Of a stretch of DNA of 64,000 nucleotides, positions 25,653 through 40,709 are shown piece after piece; within the stretch, counting starts at the first letter, position 1; each line of letters begins with the position of its first letter. The stretch covers positions 45,959,501 through 46,023,500 of the forward strand of contig NC_092523.1 in assembly GCF_037038585.1 (NCBI RefSeq), in the 5' to 3' direction. Both the position numbers and the translations under genes were made by a program. Below the pieces are notes generated by a model, which was not told where the DNA came from, made no database searches, and saw nothing but the letters and a program-made list of their open reading frames with translations. This stretch comes from Patagioenas fasciata. Its lineage: Eukaryota; Chordata; Aves; Columbiformes; Columbidae.

Positions 25653-26832
25653 TAGAATCCTAGAATCATTTTGGTTGGAAAATACCCTCAAGGTCATAGA
25701 GTCCAACCATTAACCTAACGCTGGTGCTAAACCAAGTCCCTAAGAATCTCATCTACACGTCTTTTAAACACCTCCAGGGATGATGCCTCCACCACTTCCT
25801 TGGGCAGCCTGTTCCAGTGCTTGATAACCCCTTCTGTAAAGAAATTTTTCCTAATATCCAATCTAAACTTCCCCTGCCACAACTTGAGGCTGTTTACTCT
25901 CACCTTATCGCTTGCTACATGAGAGAAGAGACCAACACCTTCCATGCTACAACCTCCTTTCAGGTAGTTGTAGACAGCAATAAGGTCTCCCTTCAGACGC
26001 CTTTTCTTCAGGCTAAAGAGCCCCAGCTCCCTCAGCCGCCCCTCATCAGACTCATGCTCCAGGCCCCTCACCAGCTTCATTGCCCTTCTCTGAACTCTCT
26101 CCAGCACCTCAGTGTCTTTCTTGGAGTGAGGGGCCCAAAACTGAACACAGGATTCAAGGTGCGGCCTCACCAGTGCCAAGTACAGTGGCACAATCACTGC
26201 CCTAGTCCCGCTAGCCACACTATTCCTGATACAAGCCAGGATGCTGTTGGCCTTTTGGGCCACCTGGGCACACTGCTGGTTCATGTTCAGCTGGCTGTCA
26301 ATCAACACCCCCAGATCCCTCTTGCCAAGCATCTTTCCAGCCACTCTTCCGAGCCTGCAGTGCTGTCTGGGGTTGTTGTGACCCAAGCGCAGGAGATGGC
26401 ACTTGCCCTTGTTGAACCTCATACAATTGACCTCAGCCCCACAATCCAGCTGGTCCAGATCCCTCTGTACAACCATCCTACCCTCCAGCAGATCAACACT
26501 CCCACTCAAGTTGGTGTCATCTGCAAACTTAGTGAGGATACACTCAATCCCCTCATCCAGATCATTGATAAAGCGATTAAACAGAACTGGCCCCAATACT
26601 CAGCCCTGGGAAACACCACTCATGACCGGCCACCAACAGGATTTGGCTCCGTTCACCACAACTCTTTGGGCCTGGCCATCCAGCCAGGTCTTTACCCAGT
26701 GAAGAGCACACCCATCCAGGCCATGAGCTGCCACTTTCTCCAGGAGAATTCTGTGGGAAACAGCATCAAAGGCTTTGCTGAAATCTAAGTATGCAATATC
26801 CACAGCCTTTTCTCCATTCACTAAACAGATCT
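25653..26832 (-). mobile_element. CR1 LINE fragment with RT frame interrupted by one TGA, between the genes
   Basis: One minus-strand frame runs from 26893 to 25727 with a single in-frame TGA at 26602-26600, just after the GVSQG motif. It contains LDFSKAFDAVSH, the catalytic FADD box and the [18 protein letters not shown] segment. The 3' end sequence (GGTTGGAAAATACCCTCAAG on +) marks another subfamily than the 13424 copy. It lies 3.4 kb past the ASIC5 poly(A) candidate. Confidence 0.94.
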
Positions 26833-29800
26833 CCAAGCTCATATTGTAGTAATTACTTACTGAATTGTTGTTACACAACTGAGTTATAAACAATAAGCTC
26901 TATATTCAAGGGATACTTCTGTAGATCCAGGGTTAGCATCACATCTTGTTGATGTTGCTTATGACCACCCTGGTCCTGTTAATACTCTTGCACTGTAAGT
27001 CTCTTTATCTGCCAGAAGAAACTCACTTCTGCCGACTCCTCACTGGAGGCAAAGTCACCACAAGAAGCAGCGAAGCTTCTTCAGAAGAGGATAAACTCCC
27101 AAATGGCCCTTCCCACTACACACACAACTGATGTACAAATGGGAGCTCCCTACCTGTATCCTATCTCAGGAAAGGACACTGAAAACCAAACAAAAAAACA
27201 ACACCTCTTCTGGGATCAGGACTGCTTTCACAAACTGTAGAAAGGAGATACAGAGATCCATGCATGTAGCCGTATTTTTCCAGACTGAAATACTAAAGCA
27301 CTTCTCCCTCTAGAAAAATGAGTGATTTTGCTACATGAAGCCTGGTTATGCACCTATCTACTTCTGCGTTGCTAATTATGGGGTTTCCTTTTAAAGAAAG
27401 GATCCCAAGCTTTAGAAAATTTAGTAATACTTCCAGTACACTTCAGGGTCCTTGATGAAAAGAAAGTTTGTAACCCACATTATAATTATTAGTATTTCTG
27501 CTTACTTTGTGACACTTTCAAAGCCACTCTCAACCAAGCCAGTTGTTTTGAGTTAAACTCATGAACACTCAGATTTACAGACATTATGTCCCTTGTGGGT
27601 CTCAATGTCAGCATAGCACTGGGTTGCCTTATCTATTCTACCTATTGAAGACTTGGCAAATAGGCATTAAAGGTAAGATTTATTATTATATATTTGACCA
27701 TTGTGGATGTATCCATTACATACTTAAAGGCTTTATTTTAAACTGTGAATTGACTGCAGATAAAAACCAGGAACAGTTACATGAAGGAAGACTTTTTGTA
27801 CACAAGCTGTGAAAATGTAGACTTCTCAGGGCTGCACACATGCCATAGAACATGCAAGAACTGTTCATTAAAAAAACCAAAATTTGCTTCTGGTGTTGTT
27901 CAGCTCAATCCATATGCCTCCCATGAAAATAACTCCACTCTTAGTGCAGTTTCCAATAATTTTAGCTAAGAATTTTAATATAAGCTCTTTTCCCGGGGTA
28001 ACCAACAGGTTTTTGCGTGCAGAAGCTTCCAAAGAAAACACAAAGCGTGCTGCTGCTCCTAGCTAATAAGACTAGCCCTGGCATATTTTCCTTTGGGTCA
28101 CCTGGCCCACTACATTTGTAATCTGAACAAATCCTCAACGTTTCTAGCCACTGTCTGCAGAACTAATATAATTTGTTACAGACTTGATCCAGAGTTCAGT
28201 GGAAATTTTCCAACCTAAAAATGCCAAACAATTTCAGACCACGCCCATGTAAACTTACGGTTCATTTATAGATTGTGCATGTTCTAGTTTGGAAAGGTTA
28301 CATCATATTTTGATCATTTACTGTAGCCTGAATGAAAGGAATTTTGGGGGTTATTTTAGTTCAAACTTCTAAGCAATGTATGAATTAAAATAGTAAACAA
28401 CGTCCCATGTGAAACAAACCAGATATGAGGAAAAAATACTATTTAACTCAAGAAACATCATGAAGTGTCTGCTTCAGGACTAATTGTAAGAAGCTCTTCA
28501 CTGTTGAAACATGAAAATCTAGCAGACAGTAACAAGTAGCAGGAAAAAAAAAAAGCAAAAATGTTACTAAGAAAGGTACATAATTCTAAAAAAAAAAAAA
28601 AAATATAGAAAAACAAAGTCACATTGTTCAGTACAGCACCACCCTTTAGAGACTTCATTTTTCCTGAACAGTAAGTTACCAGTTGCTCTTTAATTTCCAG
28701 TATTCCAGTTCAGATGGGGACTCCACTGTGTGAAGTACTTCACAAGATGTGGACCCTGCTCCAATGGTCCTTCAGCCTTAGAAAACTGTAAAGCACCTGC
28801 ATTTCCCTCAATTCAAAGTGCCGAAATATTTTGTGATGCCACTTTAAATGGTCAGATAGGAAAGTGGGGTAGGCAAGCAATGGCTATTACCTGTTTGCTC
28901 ATTCCTGCTGCTACCAGAGAAAGCTTAGGTGTCTCAATATAAAACAAATAACCTAAATAGTGAGCAGACAACAGCAACAGCACTGCCATAGAGACAGGCA
29001 TGATTCTCCTCAAGCCTCCCTTGCTGAGGGACACAGGTTACACACCTGGTGTGTGAAGAAGGCAATGGGGGACACCAATGGTTTTGAATAGTGTTGAACA
29101 GCCCAGCCTCCTGCCCCCCAGTTGTTTTGATGACATCTTGTGAGTCTGCTCTGGCAAATATTCACCCACAAACTCTGCTGGGGACACTAGCAAATACTGG
29201 ATTATGAGGTTTATACCTAAATTTGGAGACCATCTGTTCATTATTGCTGATACAAGACCAAATTGTCTCTAGCTGGCACTGTCAATTTCTGCATATCCCA
29301 TGAGAAGTTTTAAGCACAATAAGCCAATCTCAGTAGAAAATTTGTCCGGAAATCATGAATATTATAAGCAAGTTAATAATTGTATTCAGCCCCAAAAGAT
29401 ACGTCCAATAAGGGAAATGAGATTTTTGAGGAAGAAAAAGGGGTAGTTTCAAACAGAAGAACAGTATTTCTTGTGACACTTCCAATGAAAGGTATGGTTT
29501 ACACATCTGAGGAGCATCAGAAGGGCTGAGGATCCAAGCAGTTCCTGTGCTAAGGAAAAACCCAAACATTTTTCTTCTTTCTTAACCTCTGTGTCTTTCA
29601 TAACATGGAACAAGAAATATACTTTCTAAACACAGAGCCTGCTACTGAGTTTCGACTCAGCAGTGAAGTTAGGCTCAGTTAATTAACCCTGACAGTAGCT
29701 TTCATCACACTCTCTCAGTTCAAAGTCAACAAGTATATTTGAGAATTCAACTGTATAATTGTAACACTGTTTTCTCAATAGAGCATAAAATATAAACACC

Positions 29801-32800
29801 TCCACAGATGGATCATTCATTTACATGACTTCAAGACCATGCCTTGGGTGTCCTCCAAGAAGAACACACCAGTCACTTATCAATATGGATTTCATTAACA
29901 ACAAAATCCTATGCAACAACGGCTAAAGCTAGTCAAATTCTGGAAGGTTACATCAAAGATAAATTTTGACTACCAGTCTCCCTGGCTAGATTTATGAACA
30001 CTACATTACCCAAAAGTTCTCTGCCTTCTAATAATCAGCTGAAAGAGGTTGAGGGTTAGTTTTTGAGATTGTTCAGCAATCAGCCATCATGACAGAATGG
30101 TTGTCCTGCCGAGAAAGCTACAAGAAGAAGGGATTTATCTCCTGTCTTCTGACTGCATACATTTGGCTATGTATTACTAACAACAGATTAATGAAATAAA
30201 GCATATGTAGAATCCATTAATTAAAAAGAATACATAGTTCACATACATCAACAGATGAATATTTGCCCTAAAGAGCACAAAGGACAGAAGAACAGACAAC
30301 AGATGCCTAGCAGCTCTCAGGTTCATAAAACAAAATGACAACTCCAGCCATACTTACAGAATCAGTGCCCAACTTCTGTCCCTCTTTTTCTTGTTAAAAG
30401 TGAAAAAGTAGCAACATCACTTTGTACTGTTTCCTTGAGCACAGACGGTGCTCAAGGTGCCTCCAGCACCTTGCAAATCAGTTTCTTTCATGCAGGTCAC
30501 CTACACCCAAAGAGCCACACTCCCTTTAGCACAGGACAAGGCAGGTATATCCCGCATGCAGCTGCTCATATAAGTGTCAAACAAGAAGGGCCCAAACAGG
30601 ACCTAATGCTCAGGAAGCACTAGGTCTCCTTTATCCTGCAGCCTCCTGATCATGTGTTTCACCTGTCCCTGTAGGGTGGAAACAGGCATCAATGAAAAAG
30701 CCACAGCAGTGCTTAAAACTCTTCCCTGACTGAGGTGTGCCCTGGTGGGTGGGGGTTTTCATCACCCAATTCCCTGCTCAGGTTCCCTATTCCCTGATTG
30801 CTACTAAATTTTTTTGCACCAAGCCATGCACCGATAGAATTCACCCACTTGCATATCAGCCAGAAGAAAGCTGCTTTTTTATTTTTCCACAGGCAGGGAG
30901 TTTTCCAGCATGTGTTCACTGTTTAGGAGCAGGAGACATTCCAACCTGACCCAGCTACTGTAGTGAGTAATACTAATGACTTACGGATGTTTTCAAGTGC
31001 AGTGACCAAGTGAAACAACTCTGGTAAATGCAACCCAAAGTTCATGTCTGCATTATTGAGATGAATAGAAGGGGAATTGTTACAGAAATAGATGAGGGAA
31101 GGAAGCAAAGACTCTTCAACATTAGTCCATCCAGTTTATTCACATCCTTGTAATTACAGACCGAGAAGTAGTTTGAAGATGGTGGAACTATAGAACAGAA
31201 GCATCAGAATCAGGGGCTTTTGGCATACTCCAGGTATTAGCGACAGTCTGGAAATAACAGGACATTAATTTTTCTTTTTTTTTGGAAGTATTTTCAGTCG
31301 TGTCACCAATTCAGAGACACCTTCAGTAACACTTGTATTAATAGAACTTTTTCTGTATATTTGCCAGAAAGTTGTGGTCAAAAAGAACATAAGGCACAGA
31401 AACACGTGTAAAATGCACTATGTTGCATTGGGTGTAATGCTGTTGGTCAGTAGGAACTAGAAACTGCTAGCAGCGAAGTGAGAGCAGTCCGTAACAGCAG
31501 CCACTCCTGAAATGCTGACCAGTTCTTTCAACCAACCAGTTGCATTAACAGACCAGAGAAACACATCGTGGTAGTGCCCTAGTGTAGTATTGTATGCAGC
31601 AATGTTGTGGTTGCCACAAGTCTCCAGGTTCATGGAGGCAATAAAATCTTCTGCTTTGCAAGAGGAAATGACATAAAAATTCTTCTGTGAGAAACTATCC
31701 ATGAAATATGAAATGAAATGCTGAGAAAGATGTGGTCTCTTAAAAAATGAAAACTAACAATTATCCCTTAAAATAAGATCTCCTTTGTAACAAGTTTTAT
31801 TTGCTTCTAGGACACTTTTCTTCTAAGAGCTTCCTGTAAAGGCAGTTGTGGGAATACTGTGTGTTGCTTGGGAAAAGTTTAACTCATCTCGAATTGGGGT
31901 TGTTATGGAACACCGATGTTACATAATCCTTATCAAAAAAAAAAGTGCCATAGATCAATGGCATTTTAACCATTTCTTATGTAGATACTGGAATATTTTA
32001 TGTTCATTTAAAATGATAGGTTCTGTTACCTCCTTTTACATGACAGCTGTTACAATGCAAAGTATCAACACATCCATCAGAGACAAAACATCTGGTTTGT
32101 ATATTCCTGAAGTAAAATGTAATGTGCCACAAGCTGTACGGTTTTAAAGTAATATTAATACTGCCCATATTAGATGAACCAACCACAAATATCAAACTGA
32201 CATCGTACCCTTTTGCTAGGATGGCAACAGCAGGGGAGGCTGACAAGACCGCGGGTGTGCACAGTCCTGCAGCCACAGCGAGCTCTTGGCCCCTTCCCTG
32301 CCTGGCAGCAGCGTCTCTGTCCCATGTTCGCAGATCACACTTCTGGGTGTCTAAGAGAAACATCTGAAGCCTTGTGAACTACCTCCAGCTGTGATCCATC
32401 TGTGGAACTGAGCTATCCCTATGGTCTGTGTTTGTTTAATCCAGAATTTGCTCACTGCCTTCAATGAGGGTTTTCCCTGGGCATTAGTTGCAAACTCTTA
32501 CATGCTGAAACACAGCTAATGGTACTGCGGGCCCTGCTCTCGGTAGAGGTGACGGCTGAAGACAACAGTGATCAGCCAGAAGGACACAGAAAGACAACCT
32601 CCACCCTGGAGGAACACTGTACAATGCGTTTGTGTTCATGCCATGGCCTAACAAACATAAAGTAACTCAGCACCAAACACGGAGCCCCAGTCAATTAGCT
32701 TTTTTCCAGGGAAAGCTTTATTTTCTAATTGTGTATAAATGGATAATAAACATTAAAACACAACAGGGCAAAACTATCCAGTTCACCGTACCTTCTTCTA

Positions 32801-34598
32801 CAGACTTCAGTTTGAAAAAGACCCAAACAAAACAGACACATTCTTCAGGCAGCTCTTGTTCCACCCTTGGATGACCTATGTGACTGTTAATGTCTTTTTT
32901 GCTGGGGTCAGGCCAAAGCAAGGCCCTACTGTTACTTTTTCCCAATGTTTTATAATATGTGATACTTGCTCTTTAACCAGTTTTGAGCTGCTGCCCAAGA
33001 AAAATTACTCTTCCCGCTAAAAATTAATGAACAACAGAAGAGAAGCTCAAACTAGTTGAGCAAATGTTGTATCAAGACATTTCTGACGATGTTGTGGTGC
33101 TTCAGTAGATGGCGTCCACTGCCAGGCCAAGCGGGATCCAGCAGAGCCAGCGCAGGTTCTGAGCAGCTGCAGGTCCTGGCTTTGGGGACAAAAGGCTCAT
33201 ACCGTTTGCAAGATAACACAAGTTCAGCAACCTATCTCATTGCTTCCCTTAAAGTTTCAACTGAGAAAAGGCAGGATTTCCTTTTCTAAAGTGTGTTCCT
33301 CCACCCTGTTAAATTACAATTTTACAAAGTGAATTGAAATTGTTTTTCAGATGGAGAGTATTTTACCCAGGCAGTATGAGAGTGGGACATGCAGGTATTT
33401 CTCAGGCAGGATCATATACAAAGCAACCACTACAACTTTATCCTGTCAGCCTTGCAGAACTTTTAAAATCTGTCATAACAGTCTAATATGATATCCTTTT
33501 TGTTTTCTTCCAGACTGCTGTAATGTCCTTCATAGATTACCTGGTATTATTGTAGCACCAGGGGGAGAAAATACTAGCACCCTGCAGCATTTAATTAGAA
33601 AACATGGCATCATCTGACACAGAGCAAGTTCTTCCATTAGACAAGGAGGAACATAAAACCTGGGGACTGGCAGCTGTGCCAGTGAAGAGCTCCCCCATCA
33701 TATTTATGGGCTGGTTGCTGTGTGATCTCCCATGGTGCAGCAGCTTGTCATTTTGCAGGTTCTTTCTTGAACAATTAATTGGAGAGTTCTTAGCATGTTG
33801 AGACCAGAAATTAAGAAAATATAATGAGAAAGGGAATCAGTGGCTTTTTTAGAAGCTCACTTTGCCTCCTTTTGACAGGCTATGGCAGCCAGAGATTAAT
33901 GTTTCCTACTGCTGCAGTGCCATGGTGCCAGGAAAATCATGGTTGAAAGATAAGGAGGTATCATATTTAAAATGTGACACACCTGGGAATGCTAAAGACA
34001 AAGGAGATTGTCTCCAGCTGCAGTGCTGTGTTTTCCACCTGAAAATACAAGTCACCATTTACCCACAGATACCACAGCAGGAAAATGAATCATGCCCAAT
34101 AATGAGAGTAAGCAAAAAAACCTGTCCTAGCACAAGTATTTAATAAATAAATGTTGACTTTTTCTTGGTATCTGCCTGATAGAACAAGTAATTACAGCTT
34201 AAGAAAATACTGACATCTCCAGTTTAAAAATGTATGCACATCAAACCTTGAATTTACACAATATGAGCCGCAGATGAGAAAACAAGGTTTTTTGTAATCT
34301 GAGACACCTATTGGTCGTTCTAGTTGGAGTTCAGGTGTTCCTCTCCTGTCCATAGCTGTACCCTTCCCCGCCAATAATTGTGCTCTTAAGATTGTTCATA
34401 TGTTTTATGTTAAACTGAAAAGAAGGACAGGGAGTAGAAAGTAATTACATAGCCCCTGCATAGCGCCTTCATCAGGATTAATGCAGTACTATTGTACTTA
34501 TTTTCTAGGCCTCATGAGTATTGTCTTTTTGCCTGCATACAGGCTAAAGCAGCAAGGAAAGAAGAAAGGTGGCCTACACAGAAGTTAAAAGTGTGAGA

Positions 34599-34622
34599 TA
34601 GATATATATATATATGTATTTA
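34599..34622. repeat. (TA)n simple repeat
   Basis: Short TA run after AGATAGATA; intergenic low complexity. Confidence 0.6.
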
Positions 34623-36893
34623 TAAAACCTGAGGGGTAGGATACTGAGAAAGGAAGGCTTTGTGCCAAGGCATGCATCCTCACTTAGTGGGCAAGTTTCT
34701 TATGCTCTAGATCATCAAGTAACTGCCCACAATCACACCTATAATGTGACAGAAGGCAAGGCTTTCATTTCTTGAACAGGCTGCTAAATCTCTGAATGAT
34801 TCACTATGCTCTCTGTGGGAAAAATATACTTAACTCTTCAACGTCCTAATACTTTTTTTCTTCTTTGAAAATCAGAGCGTTTCTGAATGCTTTGCATATG
34901 AAAATTGCCATTTATTAAGCTGACTTGCATAAACTATCTCAAAATAACAGGACATAACCTGCTGTCTTTTCTTTCAAGGAACCTTACAAACAGTGATGCG
35001 ATTTTTCGCACAGTTTTGATAACACTATGCTCCTATTGACACAGGGACTGAAGCCAGCAATACTGAACTCAAACAAAGTTTTATTTTTCATCTGAAAACT
35101 ATGGCCAAGTAGTTTTTGTGTGGTTTTTTTTTGTCTATATTTTATTTTTAAACAAAGGTTCAAGGACTATTGACTTAATCGGTCTCCAGTTCAGGATTAG
35201 GACTAATACCAGCTAGGCACTACGAACACTTTCAGTCTTTTGTCTGCTCAGCTATGTTCCATCATTTTAATCACAAGTCAGTTGTTTGAGCACTAGACAG
35301 GATACCACACTTATCAAAGTATAAAATCAATTTTGGAAGTCTAGAATGACCCTGAGATCCTGCAATATATAATATCACACAGGCTTCACACCAGAGGTGT
35401 CCAGCATATGAACAGATAAAAACAAATGTGTGCTAGAACTGGCTGATTGCTACAAGTTCGTAGACCCTCATCACACAAAATCGCGTCCCTTGAAAGTACA
35501 ATCGTACTGTAGCATAAAATTTCTACTAAGTGCTTTATATATATTGAAATCCCCATAATCACCTCTGAAAAAAAAAAAAACAAAACAAAAAAAACAACCC
35601 AAAACCAGTAACAAAGGCAATGTCAATCTGACTGCTGGATATGTGGAGTAGTCTGGACCAAAACAAAACCTTTATAAAAAAGAACACACAGCTTCATCCC
35701 AGAATAATAATCACAAAATTGTTCTAGCATTCCCTGGCAGTCATTATCTCCAAAACAGCTACATTGGCAGGAAGAGCCATGACCATTATGATGAAAACGT
35801 ACGTTAGCTTTTTCCTGCTAATAACAAACAAAGAGTGAATTAGTGGAGACAGCATGTATTGTTGTAGTTTTTCCACAACTGTCACCCAAAGGCAGCCAGA
35901 AGTCTGAAGAACAATAGAGAAAAAAAACATAGTGCCTTGTATGGGCAGCTATAGACTGGGGAAAGGAACCACTTTTTTTTTTTTCTTTACAGTTAGATTA
36001 GCACAGCTCTGTTTACTGGCTTACTACCCACTTCTCCGTCATTTGCAAGTAGGTGCACGAAATTACAAGGTTCAGACTCTCCCTCAGGAAAGAAAGGATC
36101 TTGTTAATTAAAAAATAATAACACAGACTCTCTGTATGTCCCTAGCACTCAAATAAAACAGGACTGTAAGTCCAGTAACATCCCTTTAATTGGAGATGAT
36201 AAGCCAACACAGTGACTGACAGAATTCATTTACAGTTGCCCATACGCTCCTACTTGTACCACTATGCTGACTGCCTGGGGACTGTCTGGAGAACACAACT
36301 ACTGAAGTATCCACAAGTTCTCATGCTGCAAGAACGTGGTGACCCAACTTTTTTTTTTTTTCCCCAATATACGATGGTTCTGGAAATGCATTCAACAATC
36401 ATTTTACAGTTTGTGACAATATATGTATAGTGTTGACTTGCTTATATGGCCAATGAAAACCACATGAGGATGTGGATGCCTCAGGCCTTGCTCTGGCTTC
36501 ATGGAAACAGGTGTTATTGGCAGGTGTTATTGACAAGGCTGCCAAAATTTCAGAGTACACCAGTGTATACTGCAGTGCACAGCTTGGCTGCAGCACACTC
36601 AGATGTTTATTAGCTTTACATTTTACTAGACTCTTGTTCAAACAAAAGGCTGTGGTGCCTCAGGCTCCACCCAGCTCTTATTCATATCAGACGCTAACAT
36701 ATTCCTTCCTATTTCCTTCTTATACATATGATTGTCCTTCAAATGTGAGCTTGTAACTAGTCAGATATGTTTTGTACTACCAGCTGCACTAAACACTGTC
36801 ACCAAGTCATGAAAAAGATCTCACATAACCTAATCAGTTTTTGCACTTTTGCCTTCATGACTTCTTCCTGGAGGATGTTCTCCATATGTGGGT

Positions 36894-36935
36894 GTATATA
36901 TATGCTTAAAACACATATATATATATGTATATAAG
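36894..36935. repeat. TA/TG-rich simple repeat
   Basis: Runs of TATATA on both sides of GCTTAAAACACA form an imperfect palindrome. Intergenic. Confidence 0.6.
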
Positions 36936-39419
36936 AGCTAAATTGACTTTTCTGGGTGCTAATAAACCATTGCTGCCAATGATGCATTTGTGAGGTAAGA
37001 ATAATATCATGCAGTTCCTCTAAAATGAAATATCGCCTAATAGCAGCAGTGTGAATTAAGTGTCTTCTGGGCAACAGCTTTTACTCCTGTGCCCAGGTCT
37101 AAGACCCATCCTGCTGTCTGCTGTTCCTCCAAACCTGCAGTGAAGGTGAACAAAAAGTCCCCAGATCCTGCAAAATCCAAGTGTGCATTCAGCTGGACCT
37201 AGTGGATAGTCTCAACAGAAATCACAGGAATACGGATAAAAGACACTATTTTCATGAATAATGCATCACTCTCTTGTATCGTCAAAGTCTGCAAGCCTGC
37301 ACTCTCCTAAAAGAAAATTGAGTTCTGCTTGTGTAGCTTGCTGTTTGGTCTGTCCCCACGTGTAACTTTTCAGAAACATATATGGAGTTAAAACCAGCAG
37401 TATCACACCCATACCCTTCCCATTTACTGAAGTTTCAGGACAGTTTTGAAGCTATTCTTACTTATAAAGCCTTTCTAGTTCCCTAACCAGAGTAGTACAA
37501 CATTTTCATTTATTTTTGTAAGTAAAAAATGCAATAACAACTGTTGTGATAATACTGTGAATAGCTTATCCAAACGAGCATCTCATCCATTCTTTATCAT
37601 TCTGATTTTTCCCCCAAAACTATCAAACGTGAAATTACATTCCCAGAGTTTGTTCACACTGAGGACTGGATTTACAGTTTTTACCTTATGGCATACAAAC
37701 ATAAATAAAAGTTGACTGCATAAGGCTCGTAACTTGTAACATCCCAACAGAGCCTGTGAGAAGTGTATTAGCGATTAAAATGTAAACATAGCATAATACA
37801 ACCCTGTTACTATGGTAGAATTGATAATATTTTTGCTAAAAAAGTTAACACGTGTATTTTCCTACCCATATAAATTTTACAAAATCAAGTTTTGATAGAA
37901 TTCCACATGGGGAAGGTCATTGAAAAGATCAACATAAAAAATATGGGCCATATTATCAAATGGCCTTGTTGGTGTGGAATTCTTTAAAATTTAACTTCTA
38001 AAGATTGACAGTATGTGTTTAACAAGCTTGCCTCAAGATTTACTGAATCCAGTGAAAGTCTTTCTGCTGTCTTTCAAGACCTGCATTAGGAAAGAAAAGT
38101 ATTACATCATCCAAGAAACATTAGCAGCAATCAGACTGCTCAGCCTTGCCTTAGGGAAGCCAAGCACAGTGCCAACTTCAGGACAGCAGTAGTGTAGCAG
38201 AGTCCCTGCAAGGCCACAGCCTTTGTTGATAATACCACAGAAACCCAAACTCTTTTGCATACCTGAATTCAAAGAAAAGCATATGAGCCAGTAGATTACA
38301 AGCAGCAATGGATTTCAGGATTTGTAATTTCATTGTTTCTTTCCGCTTGTTTCAAATTTTACAAAAAATGCAAAAATAAAAGACGTATTTGTAAATGCCT
38401 CTGAAACAGACTTCAGTAATTACTCCGCCTCATGTTCCAGCAAGAGTTTCTATTGAAAAAGTAAATCACTACAGTAAAAGATGCAATAGAGCACATGTGA
38501 AAGAACTAAATTCCCACATAAGTTTTTAATTGTAAGCTGGAAGTAATATTTAAGCAAAGTATAACTTCAGTAGCTGAACACAGCATTTAAGTGAAGACCA
38601 GTTTTAGTAATAGAAGTGGTGAAGTGCCTAAATTGTATTGGTTTTCTTGAGATAAAGAGTTCTTATATGAGTACAATATATGAGCTATTATTCTAGTGCT
38701 TAAAGAAATTTGTTATATTACAGAGTAGCTTAACAGGAGCTTTAATGCTCTGTAATAAGAAGGTAAAATATAAACTCAGATCATTATTGGAGTTTTCTGG
38801 CATGCCATGTTCCCTCAGCTTGAAGTGTAATACAGAAACTTAATTTACTGCCCCTCTATTTGCATGAATTATGTCAATGCACAACCACAGCCATCACACA
38901 TCCCATGTCTTTGGGAGTCACCATTAAAGTTTTGGTAAGCTTGACCAACTTCAACTGCAAATTGCTGTTGTGTAGTCACTGAAGCGAGGGCAACCTCTCC
39001 TGGAGCGCTGGGGTGCGTTGCTGTCCAACAAGATGATGGAAAGGAATGTCTGTGGCCTCCTCTCTTCGTCTGCCATTCCTAAAGCTTTGGCTGGCAATGT
39101 ACATCCTGCTCAAAGTGGATGGCTAATCATTGTTGATTGTTAAATATTTCCCAAGAGTTTCAAAGGAACCTATGTATTTTTGTGACCTCATCTACTATTT
39201 CTGGAGCATTAATCTGTGCATATTGAACACCACTTTAACCTGACAATGTGATTCATTAACTTGAAAGTGGAAGACTCTTGGACATTTGCAAACATTGGAA
39301 CAATGACGTGGTAAATTATTTAAACTTGGACTTCAAATTATGGAATGAAGAACACACTTGCTTTGTATCAAACAATGAAATAAAGCTTTCACCGAAAAGA
39401 AAATCCCAAAATTTCTGTA

Positions 39420-40709
39420 AGTCAGTGGAAAAAATAATTTATTGCAATTTCTTTTGCACATTAACACGAAACATTTATACATATATATTCTGTGCTGATA
39501 AGGTATACTAGATACAGTTTTTATACACAAAGTAATTGCACTACCCTATTTTATAATGCAAATATTCAGAAATTATCAGTCAAATAAGAATGGATATTAT
39601 TCACATAACAATGCACTGTATATTGAAGTTATGGCAAGTCTATGCATCTAAAACCTCGTCCACTTTTACTAACTGTATCAGCTGATAAAAGACACTATGT
39701 TCCCTTACAAGCTTTACATCCCTTAATTATGCCATGATGCCTACAATATTATCAGGTCCTCCCAAGGAATAAAGTATGGTTATTTCTGAAAATCAGAGAG
39801 ACCAAACCAAAAGGGAACCATGAAAACCACATCCTGGCAGCTTGCCTTTCCATTCTGGGGTCCCCATCAGGAAAGAATCAAAGCATTACAGGTGGTCTAA
39901 AATTGTCCAGCAATCTATTATTAACATGACAACTTAATTCAGTTAATACAAATCAATGACAAATACACTGCAAGTGAACAGCATTTCAGTAGAAGTACAT
40001 TGGCACATGCTTCAAAGGGCAGTATCAGACAAACAACTGCACCCTTTCAATACAGAAAATGTTTACATAGTGTCTACAAAGGGAAAATGCAGGATGGTAT
40101 CAAAAGAGAAACCTTTTTCTAACCAGGAATTTACAGTGCATCAAGTGTTATTCACAAAATGAATGGGAAGCATGGTAATAGCAGAACTAAATCTGATAAA
40201 CAGCATTTATACAATGGTTTTCATAATGCTACTTCAGGTATTATTCTTTAAAATAGTTCTTCAGGTTCATTGTTCTGCCCAACAACTGAAATACCTATCT
40301 TTCCAGAAATGTCACTGATTTATGTAACCACTATACTTCAGAGATGAAGATGAACATGTGAAGTATCAGTTTGGTTAGTTGTGGCGTGCGTACTACAAAA
40401 GTTTTATCTGGTGGTAGGAAGTGCCACATGAATGACATGCAAAAATGCATATCAAAAAAACAGAAAGCTTGAAATACATGCTCATAGCAGAGATATAACA
40501 ATACCAAACATTAAGAAAAATGAAACAGCAAGCAAGTCTGGAGAAAAAATGGTGAGTATGATTTCAAGAGCAGGGCAAAGGACAATGGTACTGCATGTGG
40601 CAATGGGAGATACGATGTGAAGTAACATCTGTAACTCAACCTTACTGCCTGCAACCTACGTGAAGACAGTACTGCACCCTATCCAGCATCCTCTTCCTCT
40701 TCCCTCAGC
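39420..40709 (-). other. GUCY1B1: Probable GUCY1B1 3' UTR
   Basis: From the proposed TGA to just past the first AATAAA on the minus strand (39443-39438), about 1.3 kb. No other canonical signal was seen between. Extent is inferred. Confidence 0.45.
39438..39443 (-). terminator. Candidate GUCY1B1 poly(A) signal AATAAA
   Basis: Reads TTTATT on the + strand. It is the first canonical signal downstream of the proposed stop codon. Confidence 0.45.

Larger units (their letters stand above)
26833..39419. other. Intergenic space between the two convergent genes
   Basis: About 12.6 kb with only simple repeats and homopolymer tracts that I can identify. Slightly GC-richer patches at 32220-32340 and 33105-33190 carry no recognisable coding features. 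Confidence 0.55.

Noticed and set aside
25817-26788. 323-codon plus-strand frame
   Set aside because: It is the reverse-strand shadow of the CR1 reverse-transcriptase fragment.
31457-31702. 81-codon minus-strand frame in the intergenic space
   Set aside because: Varied composition but no recognised domain and no clear splice or promoter context; consistent with chance.
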